Assembly: GCF_963678635.1 (NCBI RefSeq)
Contig: NC_087065.1
Span: 30,692,252 to 30,756,251 of the forward strand
From: Symsagittifera roscoffensis
Taxonomy: Eukaryota > Xenacoelomorpha > Acoela > Convolutidae
DNA: 64,000 bases
Direction: 5' to 3'
In this document: positions 21,205 through 31,484 of the stretch, in pieces
Numbering within the stretch: position 1 is the stretch's first letter
Layout: every line of letters starts with the position of its first letter
Made by a program: the position numbers and the translations under genes
The notes under the pieces: generated by a model
Told to the model about the DNA's origin: nothing
Databases searched by the model: none
What the model saw: only the letters and a program-made list of their open reading frames with translations

Positions 21205-24110
21205 CAATTTAAGTTAAATTGATTCACCTTGAATTATTTTTCAAATGTTCTCTAAAAGATCGTAATTATCTATTATTAAAAGATCGTATTATATATATTG
21301 GCGTTTCATGTGACACATGTTTAAGAAGTCCCCGTGTTGACATGTTTAAGAGAACTCTATGTTTGCATGTTTAAACTTTTTCAACGTATTATTTTTTGCG
21401 TGTTCAACGAAAAAGTTTTTACACGTTTCAGCTAAATCGTATATAAAAACGCTTAAGACATTTCATTTGGCACATGTTATAGGCGTCCTTTTGTTGGTCT
21501 GTTGAAAGGCCAAAACATGCAAGCGTTGAAAATTTACTCAAGTCAGCGTTTCGAAAATTGTTGGAGCTCGAATGCTTCAAAACTCTTTCGTTTTTTCCTT
21601 TATTCGCAACAACAACAAAATAGATGTCAATTCCTTTTATAAAAGGTTACAAATACAAATATAACAGAGGATGTTTACAAATAAGTTTTTTTTCAGATCA
21701 CATAAATCAGGCAAGAGCTAGAAACCAAGTACAGGATCTCGAAAAACAGAATTTGGAAACTGTCATTTTGACAAAGAAGTTTCTGATAGTTTTTTTGAAA
21801 TGTTTGGGCTTGGCAAAAATGTCGATTTTTTGCTTGATAAGAAGTTTCGACATTCGGACAACACGAATAAAGAATGAACTATCCGTGCGTTTCTGAGAGG
21901 TTTTTTACAATCGAGAAATTAGGAGTTGATGCTTTTCTTAGACCGGAATTCTAATTTTCGTACATCACATAGTCGAACGGATCCATATCCATTTCTCCGT
22001 TTAGCAGTTTGCTGAAGAAAAGAAGATCTTTGAGTTGATGACGATAGCATATAGGTAAAACATGATGATAAACTGAAATGGTAGAATAGGATGTTGCCAA
22101 ACTCCCGCAGGCTCATTTCAGACATTTCCATTGTAGGCGTTCAAGTTTGCGGAAACTCGTAATGTCAGCGTCCCAAACCTCTGACCCATACAATAAAATG
22201 AATAGAATATATGAGGTGTATAGATTTAGTTAAGTTTTACTAGGAGCAGAGTATGGGATGTTCCGTTTAACTTGATCGTTTATTTGTTTCGCTTTTTCGA
22301 TTTTTATGTTGTGTGTCCGCCATGATACATTGCTAGATATGTGTACTCCAAGATCCTTTACCCAGTGCAGCTTCTATTTCTACGTCTTCAAGGAAAAGAC
22401 TAACTTCGTTTTCAATTCGCTGAGAGAAAAAAAAAGGAGTTTGCATTTATTCTCATTCTAGGACATGAGATTTAATTTAGCCCACACAATAAAGTTGTTT
22501 CTCAACTTGCAGGAGATTTGGATCACTGTTCAATAGCTTACTATCATCGGCGAAAATGAAGCAACTTGAATGTAAACAGGTACCAGGCAAATCGTTGATG
22601 AAAATAACAAATAGAGTTGGACCAAGCACACTTCCTTCTGGGACTCCACTGGTAACGATGATAGCACTGGACCAGACCCCATTTACTTTAACTTTCTGAT
22701 ATCTTCCCTGTAGTTAGCTTTTGAACAAAGAAATAGTCTTCATCAAAGCCGAAATTATGCAGTTTGTTTATTAATGGGGCACTTTATCAAACGCTTTCTG
22801 AAAATCAAATTAAGCCGCAATGGGGGTGTTGCCGTTGGCAAATCCATGTATATTTTGTCTAAATAGACAATTAGTTGGGTGATAGTTGAACGTGGAGTCC
22901 GGAAACCATGCTGACAATCTGATAATTTATGGTTGACAAAGGGATACATATGATTAAAAAGAATACGATCGAATACTAATGACAGTCGTGGTAGAATACT
23001 GATGGGTCGGTAGTTTTTGGCAGATATGCGGCTTCCTTCCTTTTTGAATAAGTCATTTGATGCACATGTTTTCTCCCAGGAAATTGACGAAGGATTTGGG
23101 GTGGAGCCTGAAAGAAGTTTGAGTAATTTAAAAGAGTCTGCTATAAAAGAGTTGTCAAGATTGGAAAGTAGAGATATTTTGTCCAGTTCCACTGACTCCA
23201 AGAATTCAGGCTCCCGTTTATTTACACAGTCTTGGTATACAATATCTCCACGATCTTTTCTGTTTCAAAGACTCCAATTTGTTCAAGAGATGCATGATGT
23301 GAGAGGAATAATAAAATGGATGCATCACGCGTTTTGCCCTCCGGGTCTTACTACTCCGGCTAAACGAGTCTTGCGGCATAGCAAAGAACGCATTGAAAAA
23401 CTCAACAGGTTCCAGGTTGTCACTGGATAGCGCCACTCGGGTGATAGGGCTTAAATTTAATGGAAATTACATCAACCCCAGGAACAGCACAGGATCAATT
23501 ACATCAACCCCATCAATGTTGGATACAAAGCAAAGATCAAGAATATTTCCCTTTTTGTGAGTGGGTTTGGTGATACATTGAAAGAGATCAAGTTGGTCCA
23601 TGTGGTCAATAAGCATTTGACTGGTATCCAAAAACGAACAGAAGGAACTGCAATCAACTTCCGGGGCATTGAAATCACCGCCCACATTTATTTCTGATCT
23701 ATTAGTTCACGAATTCATGTTAAGGTTCCTAAATTGTGATATTGTAGTAGATATGAACTCGAGTACGTTAACGGACTCTAGGCTGTAGGCGCTGCCGCGC
23801 GGGGGAATATAGAGAGTTATAAAGAGATACCAGATCTCAGGTAAGTTTACCGCGCATGCGCAGCCGAAATCAATTTTCGACATGGAAAGGTCTAAATAAC
23901 TGTAGAGATCGTAGACGCCGGATTGAACTGCTAGCAGAACACCACCATGCTTGCCTTCGCCTCTGTCACTTCGACTAGCCACAATATAATTTGAGCCTGG
24001 AAAATTTTGACAGCTATTTATATTTTCAGAAAGCCAAGTTTCAGAAAGGCTGACTACTGGGATGGTGTGTATACAATTGATTTACTAGTGACACTCGACG
24101 ATTCAACGAT
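20345..24110. repeat. Tandem duplication, copy B
   Basis: Direct copy of 16045-20344, 0.5 kb shorter owing to three visible deletions relative to A: 140 bp of OSBP (A 16553-16692), about 295 bp in the element RT (A ~18902-19196, lost at B ~23050), and about 110-130 bp near B 23465-23490 with a short templated insertion. Point differences are sparse elsewhere. Confidence 0.9.
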
Positions 24111-24196
24111 ATGATGCTTTGTACATTAAGGACAAGAAGTTTAAGTACAGGGGGAGATGCTTCGTTTGTGAGATGTGTATAGTTCTTTGAATACAG

Positions 24197-25051
24197 TCAG
24201 GAGTTAGGATTTGCTAGATCGCAAAATACTTCATCAACAGAGCGTGTTGTATCCAAGCAGACAGTTTTGAAATATAGATTGAGTCCCCGTATTCTTAAGG
24301 TAGTTTTATCTACGCCCTTCTGTACTAGTTCGTATCTGAAATTCAGAAGTGCTTTTTCTTTCATTCTATCTTCCACGGAACAATCGCCTCTCAGAAATAT
24401 GGATGTGTCTTTCAAGTTCCCAGCAAACGCTTTAGCTTTTCTAACATCGAACGAGCTTTTGAACCTCACGATGAGAGTTCGTGGTTTTCTCCCTGGAAGA
24501 AAATTGCCTCTTGTGTGGATATCAGCAAAATTTTCCAATTGGCTGCATTTCAAGGTATTGAATACCTTTTGAATGCTATTCGTTTCATGTGTGAAATTTT
24601 CGGCGTTAGAGATAGTCGGGGATGCTTCATCGACCCCATGATAACAATAGTTTCTTCGAGTTGTTCATTTCTTGGAGGCCTGGTTGTAGTTGATTCATGG
24701 TTGGCTAGAGCGTGGACTTTTTTATTGATAGTCTCAAGTGTATTGTTAACAGGATATCCACGAGAAACCGAGTAACTTGCGTTTACAATAGATTCAGAAA
24801 GTTCTTTCACAGATTTCTCAAATGTGAGGAATAGAAGAGAGGTGATGTTGCATATTTGTGGATATGCGTAATTGCGAAATAGATTCTCGCAAAAGACAGA
24901 GCAGACTATCTTTTTTTTGAGGTGCAAGAAGTTTCTTGAATGTGTCGGCATCTGCATGTAACAGTTCATCAATGGTGGGGTAATAGTCTCGTGAGGCATT
25001 TGACCGCGAGTCTCTATGTAGATGTTGGTCAGACATGCTCAAGAGCTGCAC
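24197..25051 (-). pseudogene. ORF1 protein of non-LTR element 3
   Basis: Three overlapping minus-strand frames (24818-25051, 24550-24999, 24197-24553) form one disrupted ORF1. The upstream part is helical and charged. The middle part (KSVKELSESIVNASYSVSR...ETINKKVHALANHE) looks like a coiled coil. The downstream part has an RRM-like/C-terminal arrangement (RKPRTLIVRFKSSFDVRKA...RYELVQKGVDKTTLRIRGL), which parallels the region just before the endonuclease of element 1. Role by family is RNA binding in the retrotransposon particle. Confidence 0.6.
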
Positions 25052-25168
25052 CCGGGCTCGTTCTGAATAGCAGGATTGAAGGCAGAACTTTACCTAACGC
25101 TTTATTCGTCTTGTTTTTCTTCTCATTTAGCCGTTTTCTTCTTTAGCCGAAAACCATACAAATATTTG

Positions 25169-25204
25169 AAACTATTTAATAAGTTTATCACAACAATTAG
25201 GCTA
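25169..25204 (-). repeat. 36-bp 5'-end motif shared by two non-LTR families
   Basis: On the minus strand this begins TAGCCTAATTGTTGTGATAA and ends ATTAAATAGTTT. It is identical to 10898-10933 near the 5' end of the unrelated element 2. The last 14 bases also occur at the 5' end of element 1 near 5685. Confidence 0.7.
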
Positions 25205-25249
25205 AAAAACTATCAAAATTTTTGTTTCACAATTTACTACTCTCACTCT

Positions 25250-26480
25250 TTTTGAAACTCTCAACCATAATGTGGGGTGCTATTAGGGAGCACTCAAAGG
25301 GCTGCAAATCTAGCTTCCAAGTATAACGGCTCAAATCCTTTTGGTTTTCGAGATATGGCGTGATTTCAATTTTTGTTTCAAAACACTAAACGAACGGTAA
25401 AACAAACTAACCGAACGTGAAAATCTCAAACCTATAACGAGGAACTGCCAGGGTATACGTTCAGGGTTTGCCTATCTGACGTCCAAGTTTGACTGCTCAA
25501 ATCTTTTGGTGTTCGAGATATGGCGTCTTTTTCTTTATTCTTTATCGAAAAGCTTAGATATGAAAAAAAACTAACTGAACAAACTTGAACCTCTGAACCC
25601 TATAGTGGGGTGCTATCAAGTTAAAATTAAGGACTGCAAATCTAGCGTCCAAGTTTTAGTTTTGAGATAAGGAGTTTTTTTTACAGTTTTTCATTTTTTT
25701 TTCAAAAAACTTAAGATAAAAAACTAACCGAACATGAATTTCTCAACCTTAGAGAATACCGAATCTAGCGTCCAAATTTGATTGTTCAAATCCTTATGCT
25801 TTTTGTCGAGATATTGCGTTTTTTATGATTTCTCATTTTTATCAGAAAAGTTAGATATGAAAAAACTAACCGAACTTGAATTTCTCAAGCATATAGTGGT
25901 GCTATCGGAGTACACTTAAGGGCTTAAATCTAGCGTCCAAGTTTGACTGCTCAAATACTTTTGTGAGATATAACGTTTTTTATGATTTTTCATTTTCTCA
26001 TAAAGCTTTGATATATAAAAACTAATCGAACTTAAATTTCTCAACGATATAGTGGGGTGCTATCGGGTTAAACTCAAGGCTGCAATTCTAGCGTTCATAT
26101 ATGACCGCTCGAATTCTTATGGCTTTCGAGATATGGCAATTTTTGCGATTTTTCATTTTCTTTTCTAAAAAATTGATAACAAAAATGTATCCGAACTTGA
26201 ATTTCTGAACCCTTTTGTGGGGTGCTATCAGGGTACACGTAGGGGTTGCTAATCTGGCCTCCATCATTTTGGCTTCCGACTATGGCGTTTTTTCTTGACT
26301 TCTTGAAATAATTGTTTTTCAAAAAACATACATATTTGAAAAAATTAATGGAATTTGAAGTTCTCAACCTTATGGTGGGATGCACTAAGGGGTTGCAGTT
26401 CTTCTCTCCATATTTGACTGCTCAAATCCTTGTCCGAGATTTGAGCTTTTTTGAAAAAGAAGCGCCTGATACATGAGCCC
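25250..26480. repeat. Old degenerate satellite, ~150-170-bp units
   Basis: About eight head-to-tail units share the phrases TAGTGGGGTGCTATC, CTGCAAATCTAGCGTCCAAG, GACTGCTCAAATCC, TTCGAGATATGGCG and AAAACTAACCGAAC. Unit starts are near 25267, 25432, 25602, 25747, 25890, 26045, 26207 and 26365. Units vary by deletion (the 25747 unit is truncated) and many substitutions. The last two units are copied at 45441-45780 by the second tandem duplication. Confidence 0.85.
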
Positions 26481-26739
26481 AGTTTATCTCCACTGTTGCA
26501 TTAAATATTCTAGTACATGTTTTAGGAAGCTCTTACGTTCAACGATATATTTTAAGCACAGTAGGTGCGAGTCATGCGCTAGTTTAATTAAATCGATCGT
26601 TTTGAATATAGAATCAAACACCCTCCCATGCATCAATTATTACACTTGCAAGCGTATCTGAGAGTTATGAGATTAGTCCATATTTTTCTAACATTATTCT
26701 CAAAATTTTGGCGCAAAGTTTTTATGGTTCTTTCACTTG

Positions 26740-26743
26740 CTAG
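26740..26743. repeat. CTAG target duplication, left
   Basis: CTAG abuts the left LTR and recurs at 44006-44009. The empty site TTGCTAGAGCAAG survives at 46052-46064. Confidence 0.95.
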
Positions 26744-27153
26744 TGGAACCTGATCTAAACTATATTTTATGATTGGATAAATTAGATATTTTACCACTGT
26801 AAAGTATTTAATATTAACCAATCATGATCCATCTAACTAACAACCCACTTATTTGTAAGTGCTGAAATTACTTGTAATTTCAGCACCAGAGAGATTTGAA
26901 TTTAACTTAGAAATTAGTTGTCTCTCCGAGAGAACTTCAGCAGCCGCAACAAACCAGTATACCCTAGATCTATTGAGCCTAGCAGAGACTAGTTAAACAC
27001 CCTGAGACTAGTAAGTATAAGAGTAAGATTAGGATCGGTATTAGACTAAGAAGTTGCACGAATCTATCCGGCCGAAAATAAGATAGCGTGACGAGCAGAC
27101 GGTGTACCCTATCCGAAATTACTCTATGAGTTAACCACATCGGTCCTAACTCA
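26744..27153 (+). repeat. Left LTR, 410 bp
   Basis: It starts TGGAACC and ends CTAACTCA (TG...CA). It differs from the right LTR by one base (GCCTAGCAG here, GCCTAACAG there). A TATATTTTATGATT stretch near 26761 could serve as a TATA region. ACTAGTAAGTATAAG near 27000 is a possible splice donor. Confidence 0.97.
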
Positions 27154-27155
27154 TC

Positions 27156-27170
27156 TGGTGTGACCATAAG
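27156..27170 (+). promoter_or_regulatory. Candidate primer-binding site
   Basis: TGGTGTGACCATAAG begins two bases after the left LTR, the expected position and TGG start for pairing with a tRNA 3' CCA end. I could not assign the tRNA. Confidence 0.6.
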
Positions 27171-28403
27171 TCTCGAATAGACCTTAATAGCTTAGATTTA
27201 ACCAAAAAAATAGATTAGAATTTAGACAAAACATTTTAAAAATGTTATACGACGATAATTTAATCGAAATGTCTCTACGACTCAATAGATCAGAGCCGAT
27301 ATTCCGAACGATAGCAGAACTACCCGGAATCGCAAGAAGACCTAGAACAAGAGACGACATACGACAAAGTAGAAACTTACCATATAGTTATATGATTGTA
27401 CGGCAAAAGCCAACACAAACTTTTATATTTAGAATCCTATTAGCAATGAATTTAGATTTTCATTTGCAAACATAAAATTTTGAAGTCAAAACTTCATGAT
27501 CATTACAGGCGCTAAACAAAATTATTAATATACAATAACGATTGATAAAAAGATCTCAGATCGTTTTCTTAAATTCTGCAGTCTTATATAAAACATGTTT
27601 GGAAAATATTTATTGAAAATAAAAACAAAAATTAGTAGCATGACAATAAATTATTAGTAATCATAAAATCATTTGTTGTCCCAGCTTCATCGCCTAAACA
27701 TAACAGCAATCATAAGCTCACTAATATCATTAAAAAACTAAATCTTTTTCTTAAATAAATTTAAACCATTTTAAACTTAAATTCACTTAATTTTAAAATC
27801 AGATCATCAAGGCTTATCCTTGGATCTTAATTAATTTTCTATTTCACTAAATTTAAAACTTGATCATCAAGGCCAATCCTTGGATCAAAAAGAACAATTT
27901 GTTCTCCCCTACCCACTTAGCAAGTGTCTAACGACCTCAAACGTCGATTCACTATCCAACCCTTCCAAAAAACCCAAGACTAATAGAAATTTTTCAACAA
28001 AACTAACCATTCAAATTAGGATAAACAGTGAAGAACTTCGGTTATTCATCCTTCACTTGAACCCTCCTCTTACCAGACCCAGGATAAATCTTAGACTTAG
28101 TAAGTTTAAAATAGTATCTAACGAACTACTCGCGTTCTAATTATACCTGAACCTTGTGGATCGATTTACTATTCTCCAACCCTTGAACACAATCACTACC
28201 CCTAAGTAAGATTAAGTAAGTTAACACCTTAGCTTATACTAGCCACGAGAAAGTAAAAAATCATTCTTCGGAATCGATATACTTTTCTCTCCAACCCTGA
28301 ACAAAAAGACCCAGGTTAGGCTAACCAAAAAATCGTAAGGACTAACAGTTTAAGAAAAGTAGACATCATCTAATAACTTTTTGCATCCCTCATCCTAAAC
28401 CTT
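27171..28403 (+). other. LTR-element 5' leader
   Basis: Long A-rich leader before the coding region. It includes a 77-codon frame at 27242-27475 (MLYDDNLIEMSLRLNRSEP...) and an 86-codon frame at 27880-28140, neither recognisable. A degenerate repeat with the phrase TCGAT(T/A)(C/T)ACT...CTCCAACCCT(T)GAAC occurs near 27942, 28160 and 28276. Two matched hairpins are listed separately. Such leaders usually hold the packaging signal. Confidence 0.5.
27801..27888 (+). other. Pair of matched RNA hairpins in the leader
   Basis: Hairpin 1 (27801-27827): AGATC, bulge AT, CAAGG, loop CTTAT, CCTTG, GATCT. Hairpin 2 (27860-27888): TTGATC, bulge AT, CAAGG, loop CCAAT, CCTTG, GATCAA. The outer stem bases differ between the two but stay paired, so pairing is conserved. 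A role in packaging or dimerisation is inference. Confidence 0.65.
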
Positions 28404-28871
28404 ATGTCATTCAAAAATCTAGGAAATAAACAAACAATCGTTTTACACAATTGCGAAATAGATAACAAAAAATACGATCTTGTAATCACACCTCATACAC
28501 AAACAGTTGGATATATTAGAACAAAACGACTAACAATGAAAAGAAAAATAATAAACAAAAAAAGACAAAGCACACGAAAAAGATTTTCAAAAAATAGAAA
28601 CGCATTTTCAGAATCAGAAGCCAGCAATTTAGATGAACTCTATAAATTAAAAGAATCGATTGACAAAAATTGTCCTATCCACGATCAATTATATTTTTCC
28701 GACTCAGAAACAACTTCAAATTCATCAAAAAGAGGAAAAAGAAGAATAAAAAAACAATATAAACACAAACCAGTACACTTGTATAATTGGAATCAACCAA
28801 TTAGGCACATCGATAGTTATATATTAACAGTCATTAAACGAAAAAATGAGCCACAGCCACACTCAAAGTGA
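28404..28871 (+). CDS. Small basic protein preceding gag, unknown
   Basis: 155 codons, strongly Lys/Arg-rich in the middle (KRLTMKRKIINKKRQSTRKRF), then an acidic/serine stretch and a second basic cluster (KRGKRRIKKQYKHK). Its last 26 bases overlap the start of gag in another frame, a compact arrangement that favours a real gene. No family was recognised. The basic clusters suggest nucleic-acid binding or nuclear localisation, by inference. ATG 28404 is the first in the frame after the leader. It has no internal breaks, unlike most other genes of this element. Confidence 0.5.
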   Translation: MSFKNLGNKQTIVLHNCEIDNKKYDLVITPHTQTVGYIRTKRLTMKRKIINKKRQSTRKRFSKNRNAFSESEASNLDELYKLKESIDKNCPIHDQLYFSDSETTSNSSKRGKRRIKKQYKHKPVHLYNWNQPIRHIDSYILTVIKRKNEPQPHSK

Positions 28872-31436
28872 CGAAAGTCCAGATGACGAAGAAGTTTACC
28901 CCTTCCTCGTAGATGCACCCAATGATAGAGGGCAGCATATATTTTGCAAGAATTTACTCCTAAATTTGTTTGAACCCGGAATCAGTCCATGCAAAGCAGA
29001 ATTCCCAGATGTAAAAATCAAAAGACAAATTATTGAACATTATCTGACAGATATATGTAATTTAACACAACAATACGGAATCTACACCATAGAATTCAGC
29101 ACACCAAATCCGAATCATCGCAAATATGTAATTCAAACAGACGATCTTGAATTAGAATTTTCAAAAGTATTCTTAGAATATATTAAAAGCATACAATACC
29201 ATAACACACAAAGAGCAAATTCTATATTCACTAACGAAGTCTTTGCAATAATATATAGCTACATTTCAATATTAGAAAAAACAGAAATTCAAAGTATCTC
29301 ACCAACTGAGACATCCAAACATATAAAAGTACGAAATGAAATTACATTATTTTCAATTTTTCTACATATAATCAAAGAAAATTTCACTAAAGACGATGTT
29401 TCACAACACACAAAACATGATTTACAAAAAATTTTGGCATGGTTTATAATAGATTATTTCACACATAATATAGACTTAATTTCACAAGCAAGAAAAAATT
29501 TTAGACCTCAAAATCCAAACGATGATACTGCCATCACAGAACAGTCAGATTACGTTTGGGACCCTGAATGGTCTCATCATGCATTTATAAATATCCCACA
29601 ATCAATCTCAAGTCAAGCAATAAGTACAATATCTTATCAAAGAGATTATGTGAGAGTAGTACCACTGACCATTGATGCAACACCATTGAACTACAATACA
29701 TTTTTACCTGATACACGAAATAATAGTTTAAATTCGACCGTCATACACAATGAAAACCTTAATGGAACTAGAAATCTTACACAACAAGATATTCAAACAC
29801 CATCACACTTCATAAATGAAGAAATCGTCCAAACAACAACAACTACACAACAAAGTATTTCACCAATACGTCCAAATTTAACAACACCAAAAAATACAAA
29901 CACTTCAACGGCACAAGTAACCTTACAATCAACCGTTAAACCTTCGGTTGCTCCAAAATATTCACATATGGATTATCAAACATATAGACCTACGACAATA
30001 CCGTCAAAAACACGAAGAACGTTCACAAGAAACACATTTGCAGAACACAATTATAACTACGCACATTCGTCAAAAACAAATTATCCCCCACGAAAACCTG
30101 ATAATAATCATATAAGTTCTCATCATTGGAATAACCCAATGACAACAGCCAACTCAGTAAATTTTCAAACTTATTCACATCCCCCACAGGATCGCAGTGA
30201 AAATTACCCATTTTTTCAACAAAATAAAAATAAAAAGCAAGCACCTCATCAGACGGATTACTTATCTGATGACGATTATTTACAACCAGATATTTTTGCA
30301 CCGTATACCCAAGAATATCGCGGACAAGGAGCACAAAAACCTTATACATATAATAGAATTTTTTCTCAAAATTCAACAGAAACACGAAATCAACAACCAA
30401 TACAAATGCAAAATCCAACTAATACACAATCTTTTCAACCAATTCAACCACAAAATCCAACGATCACACACTCGTACCAACCAACTCAAATGCAAAACGA
30501 AATACCACTCCCATATTATCTTCAACAACACGAAATAACAAAGAATCAACTTTCAAATTTTTCACAAATGCCAAATGCCGCAGAATCACTACAAATGACA
30601 ATGAATCCATACCTTATGGGTGGATCATCAATAACATCAAATAAACCACTAATGGTTTTCACAGGAACAGATCCTGAATATTCTGTAGAAGATTATTTAA
30701 ATGCAGTAACAGCAAATTTAATTTTAAATATAGGACCTGAACCAATTAATACACCATTACATCAAAATTGGATACATCGACGCACAGCGTTGATACAAAC
30801 AACCTTAGATGGCGCAGCCCAAAAATGGTTTTCAGTATTACCTATAGAAATAAAATCAGATTGGAAAAGATTTACACAAGAATTTTCAAAAATGTTTGAC
30901 TCCGAAAGAAATAAACAACACCAAAGAGTTTTATGTAATGAAGTTCGCAGATTACCAAATGAAACCATCAAACAATTAGCAGTACGCATCGAAACACTAG
31001 TTCGAAAAGCATATTCATTAAATACACATGACTATAAAAACACAAAAATGACAGAAATTTTAATGATGACCTTAATACCTCAATTAAGAAAAATAGCAAT
31101 AAAAAAGAGAGCATCTCATCCTTCTCAATTCGAGAGCCAGATTTAGATTTTCGAAAACTAGTAGACAAACTAGAACAAGCGGAAATCACAATGAAACTCG
31201 AAGAAACAGAAAATCTAAAACTACAGTATGTTAATCGAATCGAAACAAACACTACGCACATCAGTAACATACAGGAATCAGATACAGATCTAGTTGAAAA
31301 AATCACTGAAATACTAAATATTTATGAAAAACACCCAAATTTTAAAGGTAAACCATCTTTCAAAAAATGGTGTAATTATTACCGACGATACGGACATAGT
31401 ATCTCTGAATGTAGACAAAAGCAACAAGATAACTAG
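28846..31436 (+). pseudogene. gag: gag, with a frameshift before the zinc knuckle
   Basis: The first frame (28846-31146, 766 codons) has a poorly conserved N-terminal part, a Gln/Asn/Pro/Thr-rich middle (~residues 230-590) and a Ty3-type capsid domain near 600-760 (FTGTDPEYSVEDYLNAV ... AAQKWFSVLP ... WKRFTQEFSKMF). A frameshift at about 31110-31140 moves the continuation to the frame at ~31140-31436, which holds a coiled-coil-like stretch and a zinc-knuckle remnant CNYYRRYGHSISEC. The second metal-binding cysteine position is occupied by tyrosine, so the knuckle is probably non-functional. The frame then meets TAG at 31434, with the same frame continuing open into the protease part. Confidence 0.85.
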
Positions 31437-31484
31437 AACAAACCTCAAAAACATAGAGAACCAAACAAATCATTCTATCAATAT

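Larger units (their letters stand above)
21900..25204 (-). mobile_element. Non-LTR element 3, copy B with ORF1
   Basis: Minus-strand element in the second duplication unit, extending left to right from its 3' end (~21900) to its 5' end near 25204. It holds the C-terminal region (21919-22131), RT (22500-23430, with an internal deletion near 23050), EEP (23467-24110) and, outside the duplicated unit, ORF1 (24197-25051). This copy therefore carries the original 5' end. All frames are broken. Confidence 0.75.

Noticed and set aside
26473-26661. 62-codon frame repeated at 45791-45979
   Set aside because: Present twice only because of the segment duplication. No conserved protein features.
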